Source: Rhodeus uyekii (lineage: Eukaryota; Chordata; Actinopteri; Cypriniformes; Acheilognathidae). From it: a DNA stretch of 64,000 bases. The notes below the pieces were generated by a model. It was not told the DNA's origin. It ran no database searches and saw only the letters and a program-made list of their open reading frames with translations. This document shows positions 23,647 to 35,406 of the stretch, piece by piece (position 1 is the stretch's first letter; every line of letters begins with the position of its first letter). The stretch lies in the NCBI GenBank assembly GCA_037043235.1, contig JAWRVZ010000157.1:547501-611500 (forward strand), given 5' to 3'. The position numbers were made by a program, and so were the translations under genes.

Positions 23647-24539
23647 AACAATATTTTTCAGTTTTGCCTTTGAAACAAGCAAAAGAAAAAAGATGAGATC
23701 CTTCTTAATTAATGTTTTTGGCAATAGCAGTTAAGACGACGACTGTTTCATGAATCCATACCCTGATATTTTAATCATTCAGGAGGAATCCTGCGCTCCC
23801 TCGCATATTCCATGCGGTTCTGTGACGGGGCTGTGGAGATGGAGGCGCTTTGGGAAGATAAATCTGTGCATGAGGTCATCAATCCAACGTTTCCGCTTGC
23901 TTTGATGAGTGGAGACGGGCTTAGCCAAACACTGGCTCTCCTGGCGCGCTGGGGGTCTGAGTGGACGTGGGGCCGCGCTTGGGCTGGTGCCACAAGAGAG
24001 ACGGGCATATTAGAGGAGCCGAGAGCACAGAGGGCTTTTGTCTGTCACGGCACAGCGGGCTTGCTTGGGTTTACTAGCTTTCATTTCATGACCCGACTGA
24101 GGCCGGCGTTGTGTGTGACTTAGAATGGAAAGAGAGCGTTTCACATTAGTAACATGACATGAACATTTATTTTACGAATGCATTGTAATATTGGTTAGGT
24201 TGTTATATGTACTAAAATTAAACATTACAGCAAAAAAATATTGCAAAGGGTTTGCTCCAAGCATTGAACTTCTGCAATAATGGATTTCTCAATTGCTTAG
24301 ACACTATAAATCATTATCCAAATATTTCATTATCCAAAACAAACACCAATTTATCTGTTTTTCACCTTTTTCCCTCCAAACTCTCAACTCTAAAGACTAT
24401 GTAGTTCAAACCTAATTGCCTTGGTTTCCAGTACAGATATGTAAAAGTTCTGAAATCAAATGTACTTAATAAGTGAGTTAATGTTTGAAACAAGAAAATC
24501 CCTTTGAATTAAGCCTTTATATATATGCATTGTACACAT
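23647..24539. other. No recognised feature
   Basis: The 103-codon frame at 23812-24123 lies in a G+C-richer patch but has no recognisable domain and overlaps an opposite-strand frame. Not called. Confidence 0.4.
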
Positions 24540-24544
24540 CCATC

Positions 24545-24806
24545 ATTTTAGTTTAGTCTTTGTCTTGCATCCTGGTATGTCATGTGACTCCCTTGTCCCT
24601 CATGTCTTGTGCTCTTTAGTAATTGTGTCATGTCCTGATTGGTTCATTGTTTGATTGTTCACAGATCTTCTGTTACTATTGTCTCACGTCTGGTTTTGTT
24701 CATGTAACTGCTGTTGGGGAGTTTGCGGCTCTTCAAGTTTGGTTGATTGTTCAAGTCTTTGATTGTTGTATGTTTTCTCTATGTTTATTTCAATAAACTG
24801 CACATG
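24545..24806 (+). mobile_element. LTR fragment
   Basis: Features typical of cyprinid LTRs: catgtgactcccttgtccct, tgtcctgattggttcattgt, and a terminal polyadenylation signal in tttcaataaactgcacatg. It resembles the fragment at 59745-59935. The 5' edge and any target duplication are not visible. A 'gatgtggaaatgaagcctca' sequence follows that may start another repeat. Confidence 0.5.
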
Positions 24807-25059
24807 GTAGGGATGTGGAAATGAAGCCTCATGAAGCAGTGAGGCTTTACCCTGACTGTTTCGGGAAAAGATTCAAAGCTTCAGTATCATACGTAACATC
24901 ACTAGCACGTGGGTTCTTCATACTCACCTACAGTGGACATTATCGTTGTAAATGTTATGTTTGGATTAAGAAATGTAAGCTTAAATTTCCCCCTGATTCA
25001 AATGTTACCAACAATTACATTGTAATGTTTGCATATTGAATTTCGTTTAATTGAATTTC

Positions 25060-27759
25060 ACTGAAAAGATGATGTCATTCCAATTTCGTGCACTTCCTAC
25101 AAGACACGTTGAGGACTGTGACAACCGACTAAAACCTAAACCTGTAACTCTCTTTGCATACACTGCTATTATCTTTAGGAGCTGTAAATATAGTCCTATG
25201 AAACTGTAAAGCAGTAAAAAATCAGCAGTATGCCTTTGCCACTCAGTATCGTCTCATGTCCACTTCCACAGGCTTCCAGATATTTGTGTTGACGTGAGAT
25301 CCAAAGCCTTCGTGTCTCCCTGTTGCAGTCAGTCAAGGGAAAACATTTCCTTTCGAGCAGCAACTGAAAGGTCAGTCACAGCACCTGTGTTCACGCCGTG
25401 GCTGGGCGTCATGTGATCAGACCCATTTCCGGGCTTCTCAGGTCATCCTTAACCAGTCGACACCTTCGCCTGACCTCCCATTAACCTACACCACAGGAGA
25501 TCCATTTCCCCACAAGCTCATGTCGTAAGCATAAAGGAGGCAACAAATTGTGCGAGAGTTTGTTAAAGATTATGTGTTATGAGAAGGAAAAACTGAGGAA
25601 TGATTTGCGAGACTAGTGAAGTTGATGATGCCACCCGGCGGAGAGAGCGATACCATATGTTGGGTCATGTGTGTATCTGGTAAATGTTATTACGAGGCTA
25701 TGGCTCACGTCTTCGCTAAGGCCCTCAGAGGAACATAATGTGGAACAGAAGGCTAGTGGTTCAGTCATTGTCTGCTGAATTAACCCCAATCAGCTTGAGG
25801 AGCATCCTGACTTTAGGAGGAGTAATGGCGATGGCGGAGAGTACAGTAAAACGTGGAGCGATAGAGAAAGAACATTCTTGAGCTCATGTGTGCTCAGAAA
25901 TGTCTGGAGACAGATTCCTGAATGCTTGAGGCGCAATTTCCCCCCCTCATTTCTTAAATAAATGCTTTCCCCCTGACATGCACCCCTTTACATTAAGCTG
26001 AAGTTTATCATCAGCGCTCTATCAATAATGCACTGCCAGTTGCAGAAGTGTCTGATTGTAGTTTTCAAGGCTGTTCTCAACATCTCAACAGTCAAGACCG
26101 CCTTATCAGAATTAGCATGTCAGGAAATATATGCCTCACTTTACAAGTCGACTTCATTCTCTCTGCAGTAAATATTCAAGTGTTGAACCCTTCAAATGTG
26201 CATAGAGCATGTTATTAATCAGAAGCCCGAGGCTCATGTGTCTCTCAAACAGCACGTCTGTTCGATCTCTGCAGTTCCGTCCCCCAAACGTCAGTGCCGA
26301 TGACAGGTAGACAGTCCAGAGAAGTCAAAATGCCACTGTCAGTTTTCTGATGAATATGCCCCATTCAGTTTTAGCAGATGCATATTCATCAGGCTGCTGG
26401 GCCACTGGGTGATTTCATTCCTAATTGTGTCCTCCTCTCAAGCCCTCCAAAGATCCCTGTGGCATCATGGGAGAGATGAGGGGATGTCAAAGTGGATGCC
26501 AGTGCTTGTCAGGGCAGCACAACTTTATTCCAGCACCCAGAGGGAAATTCTTAGCCAAAATCCGTTGGTCTTGCTCTTCCATCGTGCCCTTTGTGGATTT
26601 TCGGGGGAGTACGATCTTGCACCTGTGTCGAGTCGTCCCACATCAAGTAGAATCAGCTTTCGCTTAATAACTTTCCCCCGCTGAATCAGGAGCTCTCCTC
26701 TCGTTATCCTCATCCCCTTATCAACAATAACAGAGCTTTATGAGGTGATCATTCATCTTTTCCCACTTGCCCTCATGCGAGAGGCCACGCTTGAGCACGC
26801 ATCAGTGCTGACACCCCAGTATCCGCTCTTTACCCAGTGGGGTGTGAAAGAGCAGGGCCAACCTCACTTCCTGTAGCAGAACACATACACTTCCTCTCAA
26901 CCCAAGCGGAAAAACTTATGAGGAACAGATATGGAATTCTGTTTCCTGCCGACTGTAACGACTCTCATAATTTTCCTCTTTTTGCACCATTGCTGTTTTA
27001 TTTTTAGCCAGCGGTCATTCGATTCTGAGACGCTCCCCTATACACGAATGTGTCCTTTTTGGACTGAGGCATCTCAGTGTCACGTTTCATGTTCTCAGGT
27101 CAGGTATATTGCAGAAATAAAGCCAGAACCAAACCTGTATTGTTCACTGGGTCACCTGATATCCAGAGCCTCCTTCTGTTGCACTTTGACTGTCCAGTGT
27201 CATCCATCCACTTCTCCGACTCAAGCTGAGATTAACCACAGCGCTCAGCCGTGAGATTGTTTAACATAAGATAAGATTCAACACAGGCTTCTTTTTTCCA
27301 CATCTCTTTCTTTAGCAGCACTGCAGCCTCCCAGAGGGAAGTGTGTATTGCTCAAACCATCTTTTCCAAAGCTCATGAAACATGCAGTAAGAGTATACAT
27401 CATCTGATCATTCGTTTGATGACATGTTCCAGTTCATAGTAAGGCTTCCACTACTACTCATTTTTACTAGTCCTGCTATGCTCAGATGGAACAGGTGAGA
27501 AACGCCAGCTCTAAAGTCATGTATCCACTTCTGGCCAACATGTTTGTTTGCTTTTGACCATTATGTGAACACTTGAAAATGAACCAGAAGTCAATTCCTG
27601 GTTTTTAAAGCTCCCAAACAACACTGCACAGACAACAAAGTGACAAACTCCAAATGTTAGGATTTGTTACTCTAACTGGTAGATTAACCAGTGCTGTGCG
27701 TTAAAATTAGTTATTAGTTATTACTTATTAGTTTGATCCAAACTTATTGATTTCAAATT
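25060..27759. other. Unique DNA, candidate regulatory landscape
   Basis: 2.7 kb with no recognisable transposon, unusual in this repeat-rich window. Mixed base composition, no long open frame and no exon signals. Such repeat-free stretches in teleost gene deserts often hold conserved enhancers, but this is inference. Confidence 0.3.
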
Positions 27760-27761
27760 TA

Positions 27762-28389
27762 CAGTAGAACCCCAACTTACGAAACGCTCTACGTATGAAA
27801 AGTTTGACGTACGATAAAAGATTTTGGGGGTTTTTTTTCGCCCGAGTAATGACAAAATGATCAAGATGCGAAAAACGAAATCTCGGCCGAGGCGACGATT
27901 TCCGAGTTTTGTTTTGAAATTCGCGCGCCACTGACCTGTAAACTCGCACCAATCGTCCCGCTCTCCCTTTGGCTGTCTCCAGGCTCGGACGCTAGCTTTC
28001 GCTGCAGCATCCTGCTCTCCTATTGGTCAGCATCGCTCCCACAAGCCTCTTCCTCTCCCATTTCATCTGTGCTACGCTAACGCTAAAGTTCGTCCATGCT
28101 TTCGCATACAAGTTTTGTTTTCATCGTGCTGCATCACCTTTTTTTTTTTGCTCAGTTAACATAAACTTTTTTCTAATCACTAGCCATGGATGTGAAGATT
28201 GTTGCTGAAGTGAAAGGGAAGACAGTATGGTGAGTGTATTTTAGCTTTATTATGAAATTAAATGTGGGGTTTTCGTAGGGCTTGGACGAATTAGGCAATT
28301 TACATGTAAAAGCCTGACCGACTTACGAAAAGATCGACTTACGAAGCCAACCTCGGAACGGATTAATTTCGGAAGTCGGGGTTCTACTG
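27762..28389. mobile_element. Non-autonomous Tigger (pogo-type) element
   Basis: Terminal inverted repeats cagtagaaccccaacttacg and ccgaagtcggggttctactg-like (actual right end gaagtcggggttctactg), flanked by TA (27760-27761 and 28390-28391). 628 bp. Like the copy at 10267-10899 it has tacgaaa-type subterminal motifs, gaacggattaatttcg near the right end, and ctctcctattggtcagcatc in the middle. A short ATG frame (MDVKIVAEVKGK, near 28185) may be the residue of a transposase start. Confidence 0.85.
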
Positions 28390-28417
28390 TATTGGTTTGA
28401 TTTTTTTATCAATTAAC

Positions 28418-29207
28418 TGTCAGGGTTCTGCCGCATTCGGTCTGGTCTATCTCTTGGTTTTGTGGCAGAGCTCTGGCACTACCGTAATGTCTCGCTTTTG
28501 ATGTGTGTGCGCACGGCTTCGAGGATTCGAGCCGCGCGCATGTCTGTGACATCTTTTGTGCGAGTTATGATGTCCGGTCCCGATACTTTGGTCTGGTTCA
28601 GTTTCGGTTTTGGATCGGGATTCGGGCATTCATAACTCGTGTGTTCGTCCTTGTCGTGAACGCGTGTGACAAGTGTCTTGCTCATTCTCACGCGCTCTAC
28701 GTTCTGTGAGTGGACGCTGTTTCAAGCTCTGCTTGTACCGCGCGCTCTCGTGTCCTTGTCCTGTGTTGTAAGCACGCGGTTCGTGTTTATGTCGGCCACG
28801 TGCTTTCATGTTGTGTTTTTGTGATGCGTCTTTGTTTAATGTCAACACGCGGCGAGTCGCATTGGCTGTGTGTTTGTCTCATCAATGTGTAACCCTCCCA
28901 CCTTGTTTCCCTGCTTTAGTTTGATTTGTTCCCAGCTGTGTCTCATTCAATTACCGTTCCTCATGTGTGTATTTAATCCATACGTGTCTGTTGTCTTGTG
29001 CTGGTTTATCGTCGTTAATAGGTTGAGTTCATGCTGTCCTGAGTCTAGTCAAGTCAAGTCTGTGTCAACTTTGAAATCTAGTGAGTCTGTGTTCTAGTCT
29101 TGTTTTCCCCCTCGGGTGGTTTTGTAGTTTTTTAGTTTTGTAACAATAAATCCCCTTTGTCTACTGCGATATTGAGTCCTCGCTCAATCCCTTCACCCAA
29201 CCTGACA
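28418..29207 (+). mobile_element. Solo LTR, copy 1
   Basis: It starts TGTCAGGGTT and ends AACCTGACA, and is flanked by the perfect 5-bp target duplication ttaac (28413-28417 and 29208-29212). A polyadenylation signal lies near the 3' end (gtaacaataaatcccctttg). 790 bp. No internal retroelement sequence lies beside it, so it is a solo LTR left by recombination. Two more copies lie at 32692-33434 and 46256-47044, both in the opposite orientation. The superfamily is uncertain: 5-bp duplications fit Gypsy- or BEL-type elements. Confidence 0.9.
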
Positions 29208-29212
29208 TTAAC

Positions 29213-29290
29213 ATGTTGTGCATAGCTTACGATGCCATTTGCACCGAACAATGATGTGTCGGGACGAATACATGTACCATTACACCCCTA
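29213..29290 (-). mobile_element. hAT terminus fragment
   Basis: Read on the minus strand from 29290: aggggtgtaatggtacatg, a terminus shared by a widespread fish hAT family. It runs up to the target duplication of the solo LTR; no matching sequence lies on the other side of the LTR, so only one end survives. Confidence 0.5.
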
Positions 29291-30911
29291 AAACACATAT
29301 TTGGCTATTATAACAGTGACTTAACAAGCAATTATACTAGGTTGCAGCTTTGGAATTAATATTTTTTTAGAATGCTGGGAACTAAGAAAAAGTATCATTT
29401 GATTTCCATGTTAATTTTCTTTCCACGGGAGACAGTTGAGATGTTAAAGAGATCTTGTTTGTGATTTTTCTTTCCTACGGGCTGAATGACACCCTTCCTA
29501 AATACTTTTCCTCTGCCTTGAACATTTTGTGAAATGCATGTGACCTGCAGTCTGAGGTTAACTAATAATGCAAATATTTGAGAAACATGCTTCCCGAAAT
29601 GAATTGTATTGAAAAATGTGTTTCCTTGTTGACTCGAGTCCTCCCAATTCAGTGCTATCCACCGCTGTCAAAAACAAAAAGCGCTCGGTATCAGCCCAAA
29701 GTGTCACATGACCCTCCGAGATTGAGGATCCACCTGCAGCGGCTCAAATGAGCATTTCGGGTTGAAGGGCACATCCTCTGCAGCTGGAGTCTTCAGCATG
29801 GCTCGTGCTCAAGGACTTCACCCAGGACCGTGTCACGAGAGGAAGGACTCCAACCACTAATGTCAAATTTGTTTGTGAAATCACAATCTATGGTCCATCT
29901 CAGATGTGGCATTCCTCAAACATCTGTGGTTTTTAAATTTTTGTGGTTTTTATGTGGTCATACGACTCTGTCTTGAGTGAGTAATCCCTTGCTTTCATAT
30001 ATGATGCCAAAACATGGGTTGGTTTGCTGCCGGATTTGCACCTTTTTACACCGATTCTTTGATAATCAGAGCCAAGAGGAGTTGACAGACACCTCGCTCG
30101 GAATGTTGCATGAAACTATTTCACAGTTCTGTGTCAAAGTTGAGCTCCATCAACCAAATCCTCAGTAATCTTAGCCGCCAGTCAGCTTTACCTGACAGAC
30201 AGGAACTCTTCGACGAGCGGCGTGTTGACGTGTTTTCCTCCGCCGGCATGCTCGAGACGTTTATTTGTGTTGGTCTTTGTTCACATGGATGTGCAGCGCT
30301 GAAAGGATTTTGATTGCCTGTGAAAATATTTAGAGCACAGCAAATATTTATGACATCGTTCATGGTGCGGAAACAATACGTATACTTGAGAACATTCTCA
30401 GGTAATCAAGCGTTACAAAACAAACGGGCGCAGAGAAAGAAAGACACGAGTAACTTTGGCTGCTGGACGAGATGATCTCAAAGGAAATCTGCTCTTATTT
30501 TCAGCTGTGTTGATGCGTCAGAGCAGGCGTCTTAATGTTATAACAATGGATGTTTAAACGTGGAAGTGTGTATTATGAGAAGAGCTTAGGATGACCAGAC
30601 TGAACTTTGTGTTTGGCCACTAGTGCATTCAAAAGGCATTGTGGGAAAAACACTAGATACTCTTTGTCAGCACTTAAGGTCTATATCGCTGCGCCTCAGG
30701 ATATCCCTTTCCTGACAGGAAGTATCGTGTCCCAATCTGTTATTTTAATGGCACTGATACCAGTGTGTGGGTGTTGGTGTGTGTATAGTTTTTATTTAGT
30801 TATTTTGAGGACACATGAACCGCATCTCACCAGTCAAGTATCTCTAAATTATAATTTCACAACTGCATTATTAGTACTTTTGATGGTTGCCTGGACATTC
30901 TATATGCATTG
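29291..30911. other. No recognised gene
   Basis: Unique-looking DNA. The 158-codon frame at 30607-31083 runs into the MITE at 30920 and is treated as accidental. Confidence 0.4.
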
Positions 30912-30919
30912 CGAAAGAG

Positions 30920-31241
30920 CAGTGTTGCCAGATCCTTTTGGTCACGTCCGACCGGAAAAAAATGCATTGGGCTGGTTGATAAAAATTGGGCTTGTTTTTG
31001 ATGACAAACCCGCCCAAATTTCATATATAGATGCATATAAATTCCATTATAACGAGCCTACAAATGCATATAAAATCCACTAAAACAAGCCCCCCCCCCC
31101 CTCAACAATCGCGTGTAGGTCTCCACCCCCCCCCCCCACCCCCCCGGTCAACAATTTTGGTCCTGGGCGGGTATTTTTGTAAATGGGCGGGTTTTTTGCT
31201 GTAGTTGGGCTGGAAATCGTCAGTCCAATCTGGCAACACTG
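30920..31241. mobile_element. hAT MITE with a perfect 8-bp target duplication
   Basis: Terminal inverted repeats CAGTGTTGCCAGAT (30920-30933) and ATCTGGCAACACTG (31228-31241) are perfect over 14 bp. The flanks are cgaaagag on both sides (30912-30919 and 31242-31249), the 8-bp duplication typical of hAT transposition. 322 bp, with long C runs and a tcaacaatcgcg motif that also recurs in the hAT at 42307-42741. No transposase. Confidence 0.95.
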
Positions 31242-31249
31242 CGAAAGAG

Positions 31250-32691
31250 TTCAGATGTTGCAAAGATGAGATTTGGGTGATTGTTGAAATGTTGCTCTAT
31301 TTTCTTCAACATGAAGCCACACAGCTTAACCGAACAAGCACAACTAACAGTCACATCTTTAACTGAAACTGCAAAGATGAGTTTCCAGCTCTCCCAGGAT
31401 ATTTTCAGGGAGTCACATTTGGAGCAGGTTGCCCCTCTCTCTCCATCTGCCATTTCAGATCAATAGCAGGTTCATTTGCTGTATCCTAGCCGAAAGCCCT
31501 TGTGGAGCAGATGCTAATGATGTGATGATAACTCAACAGTGAGATTTTTAGATAATCAATACACCGCTGTGCATTACAACTTCAATTCACTGAATATTCA
31601 CACGACACCGCCTTCATGCTGCGTCATCTTTGTAGCATTTCCTCTCTTTAGCAGATTATGAATTACAACCACACCGCTGAGGTCTCTGTCTGTCTTTTAT
31701 GACGCAAAATGTGACTTTTTCATGCATGCTTCTTCTTTTCAGCCCATAATAATGCATGTCTTGTGGTTTGCCCTTGGATGATGCGGCATGCTATGACATC
31801 ATTCCACTAATGGTTTCCCTGGAATTGAGTTGGTCCACCATAGGGAGATTTTAGCCTGGGTTTCCACCGTTATGGGCTGTTGCAACAAACACCACTTAAG
31901 CCCAGACTTGTGCTTCCTAAACAAGTATTTAATGCCCTCATTAAAGATATATGAAGCTGGTAATCAATAAGACCTCTGGATTACAGCCTCATCTTCCATA
32001 CGAAGGTGCAAATGGCTACATGATGTTTAACATTACGGATTTCATGCAGGTTTTGTAGACGTTACACAATCGAACAGAGACAACCAAGTGAGCCTTCATC
32101 AATTACCCCGAAGATAAACTTTAATGGTTTCATAATAGAACTAAAAAGATCATTGGATCCGTCTTATAGTCACGCTTTACGCTTGGTATCATGATGCTAA
32201 TGAGGATTCGAATCATTTGTTGGTCCATGGTTTTATTCTACAGTGAAATGCAACACAGGAATTACAGGAAGGTCTGTAAAAGGGATTCAATTTTGTTCAC
32301 TAAACATAGCCAAGGCTTCTGTACCTGTTAAATGCTTTATGTTGTTATTAAATATCTTTTAGAAATCCATTTTCATCGCTCAAGATGAGCAATGAATCAC
32401 TATTAAAGAGTCCATCAAGCTGTCGGGTGGCAGGGGACGTTCCTGTAAACACTCAGCTCATACTTCTGAATAATACAAGCCACTGACTTCACTGTCTGCT
32501 TATAATTCTGTGCAACAGAATATTTCAGTTATGTTGTATCTGAAGACTATGGGAGGTGAAGGGTTGGTCCTCATTATTGTGCCAGCTTTTGTGTTTTACA
32601 ACGTCACGTCCAGTTAAAATTGTCCAAAAATGGATTCCAAACTGTAGCAAAAAGCCACAAGATCCCGTGGAAGACATATAGACATGTAACC
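31250..32691. other. Unique DNA, possibly regulatory
   Basis: 1.4 kb without visible repeats. No exon supported. Composition resembles the repeat-poor stretch at 25-27.7 kb. Confidence 0.3.
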
Positions 32692-33434
32692 TGTCAGGGT
32701 TGGGTGAAAGGATGAGGGGAATAATTTCTCAATACTCAGAAATAATGGTTTATTAGTAAAAAATAAAAGGGAAATGGTCAGGATCCAATCGCAGGGGGAT
32801 GGTTTCTTAATTGAAAAAAACAACAAAAACAAGAGGGGGGAAAACAGACTAGGACTCATCTAGACACCTGAACAAACGACAATGAAGCAGCACAGAACAG
32901 CAAAGCGAAGGGATTAAATACACACAGGAGGAAGGGTATTTGATAAGGAAACAGCTGGGATCAATCAACGTTAAGTAGGAGAACAAGGTGGGTGGGTTTC
33001 ACAATGATAAGACACGAGCACGCAGCCAATGTGGACACGCATCGCCACGGTTGTCACCAGCTGCATGTGACACGAAAACACAACATGAGCGTGCTCCACA
33101 ATGCACAAAGAGACGAGAGCACACGGTTCAAGCAGAGCTCCAAACTCACATAACGTAAAGCGCGCGAGAATGAGCAAACACTCGTCTCATGCGCTCACGA
33201 CAAGGACGAACACAGTGGTCATGAATGTCCGAACCACGACACAAAACCAAAACTGAACAAGACCATTCTCGGGATCAGACATCATTATCCCACACACAAG
33301 ACGTTACCCAGACAAGAGCGCGCGCGACACGAACACTCAAAGCACGCACACACAAACACGAGACATTACGATAGTGTCAGAGCTCTGCCACAACACCAAG
33401 AAATGACTAGACCGAATGTGGCAGAACCCTGACA
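32692..33434 (-). mobile_element. Solo LTR, copy 2 (no target duplication)
   Basis: Reverse-complement copy of the LTR at 28418-29207: it starts tgtcagggttgggtgaaagg on the plus strand and ends gaatgtggcagaaccctgac then a. 743 bp. The flanks differ (gtaac on the left, agacg on the right), so no target duplication remains. That fits recombination between two elements, or flank decay. Confidence 0.85.
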
Positions 33435-33534
33435 AGACGAGTATCTGGACAAGGCAGGACAGGACACTGTAACAGGACAGGACGGCACAGGATAAAAAAA
33501 ATGGTACATAAAATACTGAAAACACAAGGAGAAT

Positions 33535-33720
33535 GAGGGGCCATTTACACCACAATGTTTTTAACTCAAAATGTTTTGGCAGAAAATCCATGTGATGGCC
33601 TGAAAATCCAAGCTTCTGAAAATGGGTTTTAAAGTGCATGTTTTTGTAAATGATCCTGTTATCGTCTCCATGTAAACTACAAAAACAGTGACGTCATACG
33701 TGTTCCAAATGATCTTATAG
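33535..33720. mobile_element. MITE fragment ('gccatttacaccacaatg' type)
   Basis: gccatttacaccacaatgtt then tttaactcaaaatgttttgg resembles the terminus of a common fish element that opens gtttacac-acaa-gttttcaac. Only one side is recognised. Confidence 0.4.
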
Positions 33721-35230
33721 GTTCGTAGTGTTTCTTCACTAAGAGACATTGCCAAGAGTTTTTTTTGTATCTTTTTCTCAGATCTCTCTGAATGGGGATC
33801 GTTCCCGACACCAAAAGCCAAAATAGATGGAAGACCTGTGACCACACTGCACACAAGACAACTCATGCGGACAGAAGAGCGCATGTCCCGAACTCAGACC
33901 GACAAGCTCACCCAGACAAGACAATAGCAGTGTCAGGTTCCTGTCACCAAACCAAGAGTAAACACAACTAGTAATGCTGAAATAGTCATTTCTAGTAATC
34001 CTGAAAACTTTGATCAGCTGGATCAGGGTTGGATGTAAATTCTAGAGGACCTTGAAGTCCAGATTGGAGAAAGCCTGGCTTTGGAGTGTCATTATCTCTG
34101 AAGTGCAGTGATGTGCGTCACAGGTGGAGCTCATGGCTGAACAGATGAGTGATTGTGGTGTGATGGTGGATGTGCTGAGCTGGAGGTCAGGACTGCGTGG
34201 CTGCTGTGGCCCCGCTGCTCCAGAGGCCCCGGCTGATTACCGTACTGGGACCCAGACGCATAGCGTTTTCATTAGGGAGAGGTCCAAGATCATACAGGAA
34301 AGTTCCGGACCATTAATACATTTGAAACGGCAAATGAGGGCTGGGGGGGGGGGGGGTTATTTTACCATGGGTTATTTTGAAAGAGGAGAACCCTGAGGAA
34401 CAGCCATGAGAGTCTCAGTGAATAAATACCCAAATCATCTTAACCCAATTTTTTTCTTCTCCAGGATCTGCAGCCAATTTTCCTACAATTTACCGTAAAT
34501 TGTTTGTGAAATCCTTGTCGATCCTATGCCAGCGGAGGAAATGTGGAGCTGGAGAGGAGAATATTACAGTGAACACACGTGTCAGACGGTACTGAGATTA
34601 ATAAACAAGCACGCAAACCAACAACAAATGCATAAATAAACAGTACGCAACGCAAATGATGTGTTACACATGTGCTCTTCATTTGTTTTTTCACCAACAA
34701 GCTCAGCCACTTGACAGAAGAAAAGAAAATCCTCAGGTCAGTTTCACAAGTTGTGAATATTTCATCTTGCATAGTTGTATAATGACTTGTATTGATTTCT
34801 CATTTCTTATTTATGGTGTCTGGTGCCACAGTAAAATGCTAATCAGATCCTTGGTTCTCTGAGATTTGGTATTTCTGTTACAGTAATATGAATGTTCAGA
34901 GATGAAACCTGTGTTGTGGAGATCTGTGTGAGATTTGTGTTTGTAGATTTCTTCGAATGAAAGCACTTTTCTGTGTCTCTTCATCACAGGTAAAAACAGT
35001 GTTGTCTTTTTTAATCCATATGAATCTATGAGAGGTGGAAGAAATCAGATCAGTTCAGAACTTTTGCTTTATAATTTGGTCAGCGATTCACAGTGTTTGT
35101 GTGTGTGAGATTTGATCAACCGTAGAGAGATGGTTGAGATGGTTCTCTTGTGCTTTTTTGTTTACACTTTCATTATATCTCAATGACATTATCTGATGCC
35201 CTGTCCCGTTTTCAATCTCACTGCTCCATT
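33721..35230. other. No recognised gene
   Basis: Unique-looking, with a G13-like homopolymer near 34345-34357. No supportable exon. Confidence 0.4.
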
Positions 35231-35237
35231 TTAATAT

Positions 35238-35375
35238 TGTGTGTGTGCGTGTGTATGTGTGTGCATGTCTGTGTGTGTGCGTGTGTATGTGTTTGTGTGA
35301 GTGCGTGTGCATGTGTCTGTGTGGGTGTGTGTGTGTGCATGTGTATGTTTGTGTGTGTGTGAGTCTCTGTGTGCA

Positions 35376-35406
<31 letters not shown>

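Noticed and set aside
28503..29097. Several open frames within solo LTR copy 1
   Set aside because: LTRs are regulatory and not coding; equivalent frames in the other copies are not conserved.
30607..31083. 158-codon open frame with hydrophobic segments
   Set aside because: Its C-terminal third lies inside a hAT MITE, and the upstream part has no homology I recognise.
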